From an uncultured Lachnoclostridium sp. (lineage in GTDB: Bacteria > Bacillota > Clostridia > Lachnospirales > Lachnospiraceae): a DNA stretch of 64,000 nucleotides. The position numbers and the translations under genes were made by a program. This document shows positions 50,823-60,378 of this stretch, one piece after another (position 1 is the stretch's first letter; the number at the start of each line of letters is the position of its first letter). Below the pieces are notes generated by a model, which saw only the letters and a list, made by a program, of their open reading frames with translations, was not told the DNA's origin and made no database searches. The stretch covers positions 1-64,000 of the forward strand of contig CAOJBY010000011.1 in assembly GCA_948330435.1 (NCBI GenBank). The letters are read 5' to 3'.

Positions 50823-51671
50823 ATGAGTTATGCGGACACGCTTTTTATTAACATGTGTCATGACATTATCGAGAACGGAACCAGTACGGAGGGGGAAAAG
50901 GTACGCCCTAAGTGGGAGGACGGAAGCTTTGCCTACACCATCAAACGGTTTGGAGTGGTAAACCGTTATGATTTGTCAAGGGAGTTTCCGGCTCTGACTC
51001 TCAGAAGAACAGCTTTGAAAAGCTGCATGGATGAAATTCTCTGGATCTATCAGAAAAAGTCCAATAATATTCAAGACTTAAACAGCAGAATCTGGGATGA
51101 ATGGGCGGACGAGTCCGGTTCCATTGGAAAGGCGTATGGTTATCAGATTGGTGTCAAGAGCCGGTACAAGGAAGGGATGATGGATCAGATGGATCGGGTT
51201 CTTTATGATTTGAAGAACAATCCCTATAGTCGCAGAATTATGACCAATACCTATGTATTTGCAGATCTGAGTGAGATGAATCTCTATCCCTGTGCCTACA
51301 GTGTCACCTATAATGTGACGAAAAGGCCAAAAGAGGACAAGCTGACTCTGAATATGGTTCTCAACCAGCGCTCCCAGGATGTGCTGACAGCAAATAACTG
51401 GAATGTCTGCCAGTATGCCATCCTCCTTATGATGGTGGCACAATCTTGTGGCATGCTTCCGGGAGAACTGGTCCATGTGATTGCGGATGCTCACATCTAT
51501 GACCGTCATGTGGAGATTGTAAAGAAACTCATAGAGCGTCCTGCCTATGAGGCACCTAAGGTATCCCTGAATCCGGAGATTACGGATTTTTATGCTTTTA
51601 CCACAGCGGATCTTCTGGTGGAGAACTATGAGACAGGCCCTCAGGTGAAGAATATTCCTGTGGCAGTATAG
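50823..51671 (+). CDS. thyA: Thymidylate synthase
   Basis: A 282-residue ThyA-type enzyme making dTMP from dUMP with methylene-tetrahydrofolate. Catalytic Cys157 lies in 'NLYPCAYSVTY'; 'RSQDVLTANNWNVCQYAILL' and 'ADAHIYDRHVEIV' carry dUMP and folate contacts. N-terminal 'TSTEGEKVRPKWEDG' is also family-like. It is followed by dfrA, the enzyme that regenerates the dihydrofolate it makes. Confidence 0.95.
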   Translation: MSYADTLFINMCHDIIENGTSTEGEKVRPKWEDGSFAYTIKRFGVVNRYDLSREFPALTLRRTALKSCMDEILWIYQKKSNNIQDLNSRIWDEWADESGSIGKAYGYQIGVKSRYKEGMMDQMDRVLYDLKNNPYSRRIMTNTYVFADLSEMNLYPCAYSVTYNVTKRPKEDKLTLNMVLNQRSQDVLTANNWNVCQYAILLMMVAQSCGMLPGELVHVIADAHIYDRHVEIVKKLIERPAYEAPKVSLNPEITDFYAFTTADLLVENYETGPQVKNIPVAV

Positions 51672-51705
51672 AAGAATTGCGGAACTTATTTATAGGAGAA
51701 AGAAT

Positions 51706-52200
51706 ATGAATCTGATTGTAGCAGTAGATAAAAACTGGGGAATTGGTCTGAAAAATAAGCTGTTGGTGAGTATTCCGGAGGATATGAAGTTTTTCCGGAC
51801 AGAGACCACCGGGAAAGTAGTAGTTATGGGCCGCAAGACCCTGGAGACGTTTCCCGGCGGATTACCCTTAAAGAACCGGACCAATATCATTTTGACCCAG
51901 AATCCGGATTATCAGGTGAAAGGGGCAGTGGTCTGTCATTCTGTGGAGGAAGTGCTTAAGGAGATTCAGGCATACCCCACGGAAGATGTGTACATTATTG
52001 GTGGAGGCACAATCTACCGGCAATTTCTGCCCTGGTGCAATGTGGCCCATGTGACGCACCTGGATCATGCATATGAGGCGGATACCTGGTTTCCGGATCT
52101 GGATGAGGATCCGGAGTGGGAACTTACAGGGAAAAGTGAGGAGAAAACATACTTTGATCTGGAATTTACTTTTTGTAAATACGAGAGAAAAGTAATGTAA
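51706..52200 (+). CDS. dfrA: Dihydrofolate reductase
   Basis: A 164-residue NADPH-dependent enzyme. 'MNLIVAVDKNWGIGLKNKLL' is the family start, 'IPEDMKFFRTET' has the substrate-binding acidic residue, 'VVVMGRKTLETFPGG' and 'DVYIIGGGTIYRQFL' bind cofactor. It lies 34 bases after thyA and completes the dTMP-folate cycle. RBS TAGGAGA. Confidence 0.95.
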   Translation: MNLIVAVDKNWGIGLKNKLLVSIPEDMKFFRTETTGKVVVMGRKTLETFPGGLPLKNRTNIILTQNPDYQVKGAVVCHSVEEVLKEIQAYPTEDVYIIGGGTIYRQFLPWCNVAHVTHLDHAYEADTWFPDLDEDPEWELTGKSEEKTYFDLEFTFCKYERKVM

Positions 52201-52229
52201 CAGTCAATAGCAAAGAAGAATAAATAGGA

Positions 52230-52258
52230 TTGCGGAATAAATAAAAGTGATCTATACT
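52230..52258 (+). promoter_or_regulatory. Possible promoter for ilvE
   Basis: TTGCGG (52230-52235), 17 bases, TATACT (52253-52258), about 50 bases before ilvE. Confidence 0.6.
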
Positions 52259-52309
52259 GGACATGAATGAGGAGTATGCTGCAGAAGATGCGGTAGATAG
52301 GAGGAGACA

Positions 52310-53335
52310 ATGGAAAAGAAAAATATTGACTGGGGAAATCTTGGATTCAGTTACATGCCTACAGATAAGCGTTACATATCAAATTATCGGGATGGAGTCT
52401 GGGATCAGGGGACTCTTACAGAGGATGCGACTGTGACAATCAGTGAATGTGCCGGAGTGCTGCAGTATGCCCAGACCGTGTTTGAGGGTCTGAAAGCTTA
52501 TACCACCCAGGATGGTCGCATTGTGACTTTCCGTCCGGATCTGAATGCAGAGCGTCTGGAGCAGTCTGCAAAGAGGCTGGAGATGCCTGTATTTCCCAGA
52601 GATCGCTTTGTGGACGCTGTGATTCAGACAGTGAAAGCTAACAGTGTGTATGTACCGCCTTACGGTACAGGAGCCACCTTGTATATCCGGCCATACCTGT
52701 TTGGAACCAATCCGGTTATCGGCGTGAAGCCTGCAGATGAGTATCAATTCCGGGTATTTTGTACTCCGGTAGGTCCCTACTTTAAGGGAGGAGTGAAGCC
52801 TCTGACCATCCGGGTGTCTGATTTTGACCGGGCAGCACCCAATGGGACCGGTCATATTAAGGCCGGATTGAATTATGCCATGAGTATGCATGCCATTGTG
52901 ACGGCTCATCAGGAAGGCTATGATGAGAATATGTATCTGGATGCTGCTACCCGGACAAAAGTAGAAGAGACGGGTGGAGCCAATTTCCTGTTTGTGACGA
53001 AAGACAACAAGGTAGTGACACCCAAGTCTGCCAGCATTTTGCCGTCTATTACCCGCCGTTCGCTCCTGTATGTGGCAAAGGAGTATCTGGGACTTGAGGT
53101 AGAGGAGCGGGAAGTGCCTTTTGAGGAGGTTCAGGAGTTTGCAGAGTGCGGTTTGTGCGGCACAGCGGCTGTTATTTCCCCGGTAGGAAAGATTGTGGAT
53201 CATGGTAAGGAGATTTGCCTGCCCAGTGGTATGGAAGAGATGGGGGCAATCACCAAGAAGCTGTATGATACGCTTACCGGAATTCAGATGGGCCGCTTAG
53301 AGGCACCTGAAGGTTGGATTCACACGGTGGAGTAG
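52310..53335 (+). CDS. ilvE: Branched-chain amino acid aminotransferase
   Basis: A 341-residue fold-type IV PLP enzyme that interconverts Leu, Ile and Val with their keto acids. PLP lysine K184 lies in 'GHIKAGLNYAMS', with 'FEGLKAYTTQDG', 'GATLYIRPYLFG', 'YLDAATRTKVEETGGANFLF' and 'SILPSITRRSLLYVAKEYLG' as further landmarks. RBS TAGGAGGA. It is monocistronic, with a terminator after it. Confidence 0.95.
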   Translation: MEKKNIDWGNLGFSYMPTDKRYISNYRDGVWDQGTLTEDATVTISECAGVLQYAQTVFEGLKAYTTQDGRIVTFRPDLNAERLEQSAKRLEMPVFPRDRFVDAVIQTVKANSVYVPPYGTGATLYIRPYLFGTNPVIGVKPADEYQFRVFCTPVGPYFKGGVKPLTIRVSDFDRAAPNGTGHIKAGLNYAMSMHAIVTAHQEGYDENMYLDAATRTKVEETGGANFLFVTKDNKVVTPKSASILPSITRRSLLYVAKEYLGLEVEEREVPFEEVQEFAECGLCGTAAVISPVGKIVDHGKEICLPSGMEEMGAITKKLYDTLTGIQMGRLEAPEGWIHTVE

Positions 53336-53359
53336 CAATATAAGAAGTAAAAGCTTGCG

Positions 53360-53400
53360 GAGGGAAGCCGAAGAGTTTATGGAGCGGCTTCCCTCTTTAT
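53360..53400 (+). terminator. Terminator after ilvE
   Basis: GAGGGAAGCCG (53360-53370) and CGGCTTCCCTC (53385-53395), an 11-base-pair stem, followed by TTTAT. Confidence 0.8.
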
Positions 53401-53420
53401 AAAATCTGTGGAGGAATTCG

Positions 53421-54617
53421 ATGGCAAACAAGCGGAAACGGTGGAATATCCGTTCCTATCTGTTGAGTTACGATATGAATCTCATCGTGGCAGTGATTTT
53501 TTTGATTGTATTTGGTTTAATTATGATTTACAGTTCCAGCTACTATACGGCAAGTATGAGCCAGGCCTTTAACTATGATCCCACCTTTCTGTTGAAAAGT
53601 CAGGCCAAATACAGTGTTCTTGGAATAGGGGCTATGATGGTTGTTGCCAATATTGACTATCACAATTGGCGTTATTTTGCCGTGCTGGGATTGATTGGCT
53701 CTGTAATACTGATTCTTCTTTTGAAAGTACCGGGATTGGGTGTTACCGTAAAGGGTGCCACGAGATGGCTTCAGATTCCGGGTGTAGGGCAGTTCCAGGT
53801 GGCGGAGCCGGTAAAAGTGGCTATGATTATTTTTTCCTCTGCCTTTATTTGCAAGTATGCCCATCGGTTAAGCGAGTGGAAGGTGCTGTTCAAGGTAATG
53901 ACACCTGCGTCAGTGGTGGCAGCGATGATTTTGTTCATCAGCAGAAATATGAGTACGGCAGTTATTGTCTTTGGTATCAGCTTCCTTATGGTATTTATGG
54001 TACATCCCAAGTACTACCCGTTTCTTCTTATGGGACTCCTGGCGGCACTGTTAGCTGCCGGGGTTATCTACTATACCCTCCATATGCCGGAGGGAGATTC
54101 CGATTCTTTCCGTATTGCCCGGATTGTAGCCTGGTTAAAGCCCTATGAATATGAATCGGATAAGGCTTATCAGTCTTTACAGGGCATCTACGCCATTGGT
54201 TCCGGCGGGCTGATGGGGAAAGGCTTAGGAAACAGCATTCAGAAGCTTCGGATTCCGGAGCCTTATAATGACATGATATTTGCCATCATCTGTGAGGAGT
54301 TGGGGATCTTTGGAGCTGGGCTGGTGATTTTATTGTTTATCTATCTCCTGTACCGCCTCTATATTATTGCACAGACGGCAGAGGATTTGTTTGGCAGGCT
54401 TTTAGCTATCGGAGTTTTTTCCCATGTGGCTTTGCAGGCAGTGTTGAACCTTATGGTCGTAACAAGGTTGTTTCCAACTACGGGTGTGACTCTGCCCTTT
54501 TTTAGCTATGGCGGAACGGCAGCCGTATTTTTGCTGATTGAGTTGGGAATGGTGCTGAATGTAGAGAAATGGGGACGCTTTAAGCGGCAGAAGGAGTATC
54601 GGGAGCAGCAATTATAG
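53421..54617 (+). CDS. FtsW/RodA/SpoVE-family peptidoglycan glycosyltransferase
   Basis: A 398-residue SEDS protein with about ten membrane helices that polymerises lipid II. 'GLIMIYSSSYYTA', 'GATRWLQIPGVGQFQVAEPVKVAMIIF', 'YQSLQGIYAIGSGGLMGKGLG' and 'TGVTLPFFSYGGTA' are SEDS signatures. The sequence does not clearly separate FtsW (division), RodA (elongation) and SpoVE (sporulation). No PBP gene is adjacent. It lies 12 bases before ispG, probably in the same transcript. Confidence 0.92.
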   Translation: MANKRKRWNIRSYLLSYDMNLIVAVIFLIVFGLIMIYSSSYYTASMSQAFNYDPTFLLKSQAKYSVLGIGAMMVVANIDYHNWRYFAVLGLIGSVILILLLKVPGLGVTVKGATRWLQIPGVGQFQVAEPVKVAMIIFSSAFICKYAHRLSEWKVLFKVMTPASVVAAMILFISRNMSTAVIVFGISFLMVFMVHPKYYPFLLMGLLAALLAAGVIYYTLHMPEGDSDSFRIARIVAWLKPYEYESDKAYQSLQGIYAIGSGGLMGKGLGNSIQKLRIPEPYNDMIFAIICEELGIFGAGLVILLFIYLLYRLYIIAQTAEDLFGRLLAIGVFSHVALQAVLNLMVVTRLFPTTGVTLPFFSYGGTAAVFLLIELGMVLNVEKWGRFKRQKEYREQQL

Positions 54618-54629
54618 GAGGCAAGGGTT

Positions 54630-55715
54630 ATGAGAAAGAACACAAAAGTGATTAAAATCGGAGATCGGGTTATTGGCGGGGGGAATCCTGTTCTGATTCA
54701 GTCCATGACCAACACAAGAACAGAAGACGTAAAGGGAACAGTGGAGCAGATAAAACGTCTGACTTTAGCAGGATGTGAGATTATCCGTTGTACAGTGCCT
54801 ACCCCTGAGGCGGCAAAAGCCCTGACAGAGATTAAAAAACAAATCACCATTCCATTGGTGGCGGACATTCATTTTGATTACCGGATGGCCATAGCCGCGA
54901 TGGAACACGGGGCTGATAAGATACGTATTAATCCGGGGAATATCGGGGGAAAAGACCGGGTAAAAGCAGTGGTGGATGTGGCAAAGGAACACAGCATTCC
55001 CATCCGGGTAGGAGTGAACAGCGGTTCCCTGGAAGAAGAACTGTTGAAAAAGTATGGCGGTGTTACAGCAGAGGGTCTGGTGGAGAGTGCTCTTCAAAAG
55101 GTACATATGATAGAAGACCTGGGCTATGATCAATTGGTCATCAGCATCAAGTCCTCAGATGTGCTTATGTGTGTCCGTGCTCATGAACTGATTGCCAGAA
55201 AGACAGATTATCCTCTTCATGTGGGAATCACAGAGGCAGGAACACTCTATTCTGGCAATATTAAGTCGGCAGTAGGATTGGGAATCATTCTGTATCAGGG
55301 AATTGGTGATACCATTCGGGTATCTCTTACGGGAGATCCCGTAGAGGAGGTTAAATCTGCCCGTCGTATATTGAAGACTCTGGGGCTTCGCAGTGGGGGG
55401 ATTGAGGTGGTTTCCTGCCCAACCTGTGGAAGAACCCGGATAGATCTCATAGGACTGGCCAATCAGGTAGAGACGATGGTGGAGGAATTTCCTCTGGATG
55501 ATGTGAAAGTGGCCGTAATGGGCTGTGTGGTCAACGGACCCGGAGAGGCGAGAGAGGCCGATCTTGGAATTGCAGGTGGAAAAGGCAAGGGAATTCTGTT
55601 CCGCAAAGGTGAGATTGTGGAGAAGGGAATTCCGGAAAGTGAACTTCTGGATGCACTTCGTATGGAACTGGAAGTGCTCTTGCAAAAGAAAAAGCTTGAA
55701 CAGGGATTGAGGTAA
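54630..55715 (+). CDS. ispG: 4-hydroxy-3-methylbut-2-en-1-yl diphosphate synthase
   Basis: A 361-residue [4Fe-4S] enzyme of the MEP isoprenoid pathway. 'PVLIQSMTNTRTEDV', 'VADIHFDYRMAIAAMEHGADKIRINPGNI', cluster cysteines in 'VVSCPTCGRTRIDL' and 'GCVVNGPGEAREADLGIAGG'. Isoprenoid synthesis also feeds undecaprenyl phosphate, the lipid carrier used by the glycan locus. In many clostridia dxr and rseP precede ispG; here a SEDS gene does. RBS AGGAGG. Confidence 0.96.
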   Translation: MRKNTKVIKIGDRVIGGGNPVLIQSMTNTRTEDVKGTVEQIKRLTLAGCEIIRCTVPTPEAAKALTEIKKQITIPLVADIHFDYRMAIAAMEHGADKIRINPGNIGGKDRVKAVVDVAKEHSIPIRVGVNSGSLEEELLKKYGGVTAEGLVESALQKVHMIEDLGYDQLVISIKSSDVLMCVRAHELIARKTDYPLHVGITEAGTLYSGNIKSAVGLGIILYQGIGDTIRVSLTGDPVEEVKSARRILKTLGLRSGGIEVVSCPTCGRTRIDLIGLANQVETMVEEFPLDDVKVAVMGCVVNGPGEAREADLGIAGGKGKGILFRKGEIVEKGIPESELLDALRMELEVLLQKKKLEQGLR

Positions 55716-55753
55716 TCCCCTCCGGAACTGTGAGACTGAATTAGGAGAGCCAT

Positions 55754-58700
55754 ATGGAAAAAATGTTTGTGGAGGTATTTCCCCCCCTGCATGTGGATAA
55801 GGGGATTGCGGAGCTTTTAGAGCAGGTTCGGGTGGAGAGGGTAACCTCCAACAGGGCAAAAACCCATATTAAGGTATATCTGGTAAGCAAAATGCTGATC
55901 CATCGGGAACAGCTTTTTCAGGTAGAACGGGTATTGAAGAAACAGCTTTTTGGAAAAAACCCCATAGAACTTAAAATTGTGGAACGTTTTGAACTTTCCG
56001 GACAATATACGCCCGAGAAAGTTCTGGAACTTTACAGAGACAGCATTTTGTTTGAACTGAAATCCTACAATATTTTGGAATATAATCTTTTTCGAAGAGC
56101 CGAGATTTCTTTCCCGGAACAAAATCAGATGCACCTGATTCTGGAGAGGACAACTCTTGGACAGGAGGCTGCTGATGAATTGGAACGGGTACTCTACAAG
56201 ATCTTTACCGAGCGTTGTGGTATGGAGATTCAGATTCAGACAGAACTGAGGGAAAAGGATGAGGAGCAGCAGGAAAAGCAAAGAAAGAGTCGGGAATATG
56301 TGGAGAAACAGGCAGAGGCCCTGATAGAGGGTATTCTTCAGGCAGCTAAGGAACAGCAGGAGACATCAGGGGAGGAGTCGCAGTTAGAAGAAAGTCCCAC
56401 CGCTTTAGCAGAAAAGCAGACAGCAGGCGGGAAAGGGGCAAAGCGTAAGACAGTAGGAGAGAAGAAAGGGTGGTCAGGCTATGGTAAAGATGACTATCCC
56501 TATCGCCGTACTCTGCGAAGTGGCAGCAGTGGAGGAAGCAGCCGTACAGTTGATCCCAATGTACTCTATGGGCGGAACTTTGAGGATGGAGAGATTACGG
56601 AGCTTTGCCAGATTATCGGTGAAATGGGTGAGGTTATTGTTCGAGGTCAGATTGCAGCCATAGATGAGAGAGAGATTCGAGGAGAAAAGACCATTGTAAC
56701 GATTACGCTTACAGATTATACAGACACCATCCGGGCAAAGCTTTTTGCCAAAAATGAAGAACTTCCGGATTTTCGGGAAAAGATAAAAAAGGGTGCCTTT
56801 GTGAGGATTAAAGGTATGACAGCCATTGACCGTTTTGACAATGAATTGACCTTAAGTTCTCTCACGGGAATTAAGAAATCCTCAGATTTCCGAAAACTTC
56901 GTGTGGATAATTATGAGAGGAAAAGAGTTGAACTTCACTGCCATACAAAAATGAGCGACATGGATGGTGTCTCGGAGGTAAAGGACCTCATCAAGCAGGC
57001 CAAAGGCTGGGGACATAAAGCCATAGCTGTGACGGACCACGGTGTGGTCCAGGCTTATCCGGATGCCAGTCACAGCCTGGATAAAGGCGATCCTTTTAAG
57101 GTTATTTATGGTGTGGAGGGATATCTTGTAGATGATACCAAGGAGATTGTCATGGATCCCCAGGGGCAGAGCCTTGACGACCTTTATGTAGTCTTTGATA
57201 TTGAGACTACTGGTTTTAGTGCGGAAAATGATCAGATTATTGAGATTGGTGCGGTTAAAGTGAAAAGGGGTCTTATTGGGGAGCGATTCAGTGCCTTTGT
57301 GAATCCCCATACTCCCATTCCCTTTGAGATTGAGAAGCTGACGGGTATCACTGACGATATGGTAATGGGCCAGCCGGATATTATGGAGGTGCTGCCAAAG
57401 TTTCTGGAATTCTGCCAGGGAGCTGTGATGGTGGCTCACAATGCAGGATTTGATATGAGCTTTATTCGGAAAAGTTGTGAGCGACAGGGGCTTCCCTGTT
57501 CATTTACTATCGTAGATACGGTATCTCTGGCACGTATACTTTTACCAAATTTGAATCGTTATAAGCTGGATACGGTGGCAAAGGCCCTGAATGTGTCCCT
57601 GGATAACCATCACCGAGCCGTAGATGATGCAGGTTGTACGGCAGAGATTTTCGTGAAATTTCTGGAGATGTTAAAGGAACGGGACGTGCGGGATCTCACT
57701 GCAGTAAACCGTATGGGCAGTCTGGATGCAGATGCTATCAAAAAACTGCCTACATATCATGTGATTATTTTAGCTAAGAATGAGATTGGGCGGGTTAATC
57801 TGTATCGTCTTGTTTCCTGGTCTCATCTGGAATACTATTCTAAGCGTCCCCGGATTCCTAAGAGCGTTCTCGGGAAGCACAGGGAGGGTCTGATTATAGG
57901 GTCGGCCTGTGAGGCGGGGGAACTTTATCAGGCACTGGTGCGTTCTGCTCCGGAGGAAGAGATTGCGAGGCTGGTGAATTTTTATGACTATCTGGAGATT
58001 CAGCCCCTTGGCAATAATGAATTTATGCTTCGGGGAGAGCGTCCGACTTTCGAAACCAGGGAAGATTTGATTCGCCTCAATAAGCGGATTGTAGATCTGG
58101 GGGAACAGTTCAAAAAGCCGGTAGTTGCCACCTGTGACGTGCATTTCCTGAATCCGGAGGATGAGGTGTACCGCCGGATTATTATGGCGGGTAAGGGCTT
58201 TAAGGATGCGGATAATCAGGCCCCCCTGTATCTTAGAACTACAGAGGAGATGTTGGCGGAATTTGAATACCTGGGCAGCGATAAGGCAGAGGAGGTAGTA
58301 ATCACCAATACAAACCGGATAGCTGACATGATTGAATACATTTCTCCCGTGCGGCCTGACAAGTGCCCTCCGGTCATTGAGAATTCCGATCAGACCCTTC
58401 GGGATATCTGCTATGAAAAAGCACATTCCATCTATGGAGAGAATCTGCCTAAGATGGTAACGGACCGTTTGGAAAAGGAGCTCCATTCTATAATCTCCAA
58501 TGGCTTTGCAGTTATGTATATCATTGCCCAGAAGCTGGTGTGGAAGTCGAATGAGGATGGCTATCTGGTAGGCTCCAGAGGATCCGTTGGCTCCTCTTTT
58601 GTGGCAACCATGGCGGGAATTACGGAGGTAAATCCCCTGCCGCCTCATTACTACTGTTCCCAGTGTCATTATAGTGATTTTGATTCGGAGGAGGTCCGTA

Positions 58701-60265
58701 AGTTTGCAGGGGCTGCCGGCTGTGATATGCCGGATAAAATCTGTCCGGATTGTGGTGCACTTTTGAAGAAAGAGGGATTTGATATTCCTTTTGAGACTTT
58801 CCTGGGATTTAAGGGAGATAAGGAGCCGGATATTGACCTGAACTTTTCCGGAGATTATCAGTCCAAGGCCCATAAATATACGGAGGTTATTTTCGGTACA
58901 GGTCAGACTTTCCGGGCGGGAACCATTGCCACCCTGGCGGATAAGACGGCTTTTGGTTATGTGAAAAACTATTATGAAGAACATGGGATGCATAAGCGAA
59001 ACTGCGAGATTGATCGGATCGTTCAGGGGTGTGTGGGAGTGCGGAGATCTACGGGGCAGCATCCCGGCGGCATTGTGGTTCTGCCCCATGGGGAAGAGAT
59101 TCATTCCTTTACGCCGGTACAGCATCCGGCCAATGATATGACTACCGATATCATTACTACTCATTTTGATTACCACTCCATTGACCATAACCTGTTGAAG
59201 CTTGATATTCTGGGGCATGATGATCCCACCATGATTCGTATGCTGGAGGATCTGACAGGGCTGAATGCCAGAACGATTCCATTGGATGATTCGGGAGTAA
59301 TGTCCCTCTTTAAGAGTACGGAGGCACTGGGGATTACACCGGAAGATATTGACGGCTGCCCTTTAGGATGCCTGGGAATTCCGGAGTTTGGAACGGACTT
59401 TGTTATTCAGATGGTAGTAGATGCCAAACCTCAGTCCTTTTCGGATCTGGTTCGTATCTCCGGTCTGTCTCATGGTACAGACGTATGGCTCAACAATGCA
59501 CAGAGGTTTATTAAGGAGGGAAAGGCAACTATTTCCACAGCCATCTGTACCCGTGACGATATCATGCTGTATCTGATTAATACGGGGGTGGAGCCAAGCC
59601 TTTCTTTCACCATTATGGAGAGTGTACGAAAGGGTAAGGGCTTAAAGCCGGAGTGGATTGAGGCTATGAAAGCGGCAGGTGTGGAAGACTGGTACATAGA
59701 ATCCTGTACACTGATTAAATACATGTTCCCCAAGGCCCATGCGGCTGCCTATGTTATGATGGCCTGGAGAATTGCTTATTGTAAGATTAATTATCCTCTG
59801 GCCTACTATGCGGCATATTTCAGCATCCGGGCCTCGGCTTTCAGTTATGAACTTATGTGCCAGGGAAAGGAACGGCTGGCCTATTATATGGCGGATTACA
59901 AACGCAGGAGCGACAAGCTTTCTAAAAAAGAACAGGACACCATGAAAGATATGCATATTGTTCAGGAAATGTATGCCAGAGGCTTTGAGTTCTGGCCTCT
60001 GGATATTTATCGTGCCAAAGCAGATCGCTTTCAGATTATAGACGGAAAGCTGATGCCCTCCTTAAGTACCATAGAGGGCATGGGCGATAAAGCGGCAGAA
60101 CAGCTTTATGCGGCAGCCAAGGATGGACCTTTTCTGTCTAAAGATGATTTGCGTCAGAGGAGTAAGATTTCCAAGAGTCTTATTGATCTGATGGGAGATC
60201 TGGGACTTTTGGGAGATATGCCGGAATCCAATCAGTTATCCCTCTTTGATTCACTAATTAGTTGA
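55754..60265 (+). CDS. polC: DNA polymerase III alpha subunit, PolC type
   Basis: A 1503-residue replicative polymerase of low-GC Gram-positives. An N-terminal region, with a charged linker near 160-235, is followed by an OB domain ('EVIVRGQIAAIDEREIRGE'), a PHP domain starting near 393 ('VELHCHTKMSDMDG') and an inserted DEDD proofreading exonuclease near 481 ('YVVFDIETTGFSAEND'). The polymerase core carries 'EPDIDLNFSGDYQ' near 1025 and the Zn-binding 'YYCSQCHYSD' / 'KICPDCGALL'. Length is slightly above the usual 1440-1470, mostly from the linker. RBS AGGAGAG. Confidence 0.97.
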   Translation: MEKMFVEVFPPLHVDKGIAELLEQVRVERVTSNRAKTHIKVYLVSKMLIHREQLFQVERVLKKQLFGKNPIELKIVERFELSGQYTPEKVLELYRDSILFELKSYNILEYNLFRRAEISFPEQNQMHLILERTTLGQEAADELERVLYKIFTERCGMEIQIQTELREKDEEQQEKQRKSREYVEKQAEALIEGILQAAKEQQETSGEESQLEESPTALAEKQTAGGKGAKRKTVGEKKGWSGYGKDDYPYRRTLRSGSSGGSSRTVDPNVLYGRNFEDGEITELCQIIGEMGEVIVRGQIAAIDEREIRGEKTIVTITLTDYTDTIRAKLFAKNEELPDFREKIKKGAFVRIKGMTAIDRFDNELTLSSLTGIKKSSDFRKLRVDNYERKRVELHCHTKMSDMDGVSEVKDLIKQAKGWGHKAIAVTDHGVVQAYPDASHSLDKGDPFKVIYGVEGYLVDDTKEIVMDPQGQSLDDLYVVFDIETTGFSAENDQIIEIGAVKVKRGLIGERFSAFVNPHTPIPFEIEKLTGITDDMVMGQPDIMEVLPKFLEFCQGAVMVAHNAGFDMSFIRKSCERQGLPCSFTIVDTVSLARILLPNLNRYKLDTVAKALNVSLDNHHRAVDDAGCTAEIFVKFLEMLKERDVRDLTAVNRMGSLDADAIKKLPTYHVIILAKNEIGRVNLYRLVSWSHLEYYSKRPRIPKSVLGKHREGLIIGSACEAGELYQALVRSAPEEEIARLVNFYDYLEIQPLGNNEFMLRGERPTFETREDLIRLNKRIVDLGEQFKKPVVATCDVHFLNPEDEVYRRIIMAGKGFKDADNQAPLYLRTTEEMLAEFEYLGSDKAEEVVITNTNRIADMIEYISPVRPDKCPPVIENSDQTLRDICYEKAHSIYGENLPKMVTDRLEKELHSIISNGFAVMYIIAQKLVWKSNEDGYLVGSRGSVGSSFVATMAGITEVNPLPPHYYCSQCHYSDFDSEEVRKFAGAAGCDMPDKICPDCGALLKKEGFDIPFETFLGFKGDKEPDIDLNFSGDYQSKAHKYTEVIFGTGQTFRAGTIATLADKTAFGYVKNYYEEHGMHKRNCEIDRIVQGCVGVRRSTGQHPGGIVVLPHGEEIHSFTPVQHPANDMTTDIITTHFDYHSIDHNLLKLDILGHDDPTMIRMLEDLTGLNARTIPLDDSGVMSLFKSTEALGITPEDIDGCPLGCLGIPEFGTDFVIQMVVDAKPQSFSDLVRISGLSHGTDVWLNNAQRFIKEGKATISTAICTRDDIMLYLINTGVEPSLSFTIMESVRKGKGLKPEWIEAMKAAGVEDWYIESCTLIKYMFPKAHAAAYVMMAWRIAYCKINYPLAYYAAYFSIRASAFSYELMCQGKERLAYYMADYKRRSDKLSKKEQDTMKDMHIVQEMYARGFEFWPLDIYRAKADRFQIIDGKLMPSLSTIEGMGDKAAEQLYAAAKDGPFLSKDDLRQRSKISKSLIDLMGDLGLLGDMPESNQLSLFDSLIS

Positions 60266-60281
60266 ATTTTTACACTTTTTC

Positions 60282-60310
60282 TTGAAATCAGGCGGTAAAC
60301 ATGGTATACT
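60282..60310 (+). promoter_or_regulatory. Promoter for the liv operon
   Basis: TTGAAA (60282-60287), 17 bases, TATACT (60305-60310), about 68 bases before the livK start. Confidence 0.75.
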
Positions 60311-60378
60311 AATGCCCGTATTGAAAAATCTACGTACAAATGTCTTTGACACACGTACAAATAGGAGGATGATGAGTT

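Noticed and set aside
53666..54148. Overlapping 160-codon plus-strand frame within the SEDS gene
   Set aside because: Out-of-frame shadow of a clearly coding membrane protein.
57770..59218. 482-codon open frame on the minus strand inside polC
   Set aside because: It lies wholly antisense to the conserved polymerase core, has no RBS, and its composition mirrors the codon bias of polC.
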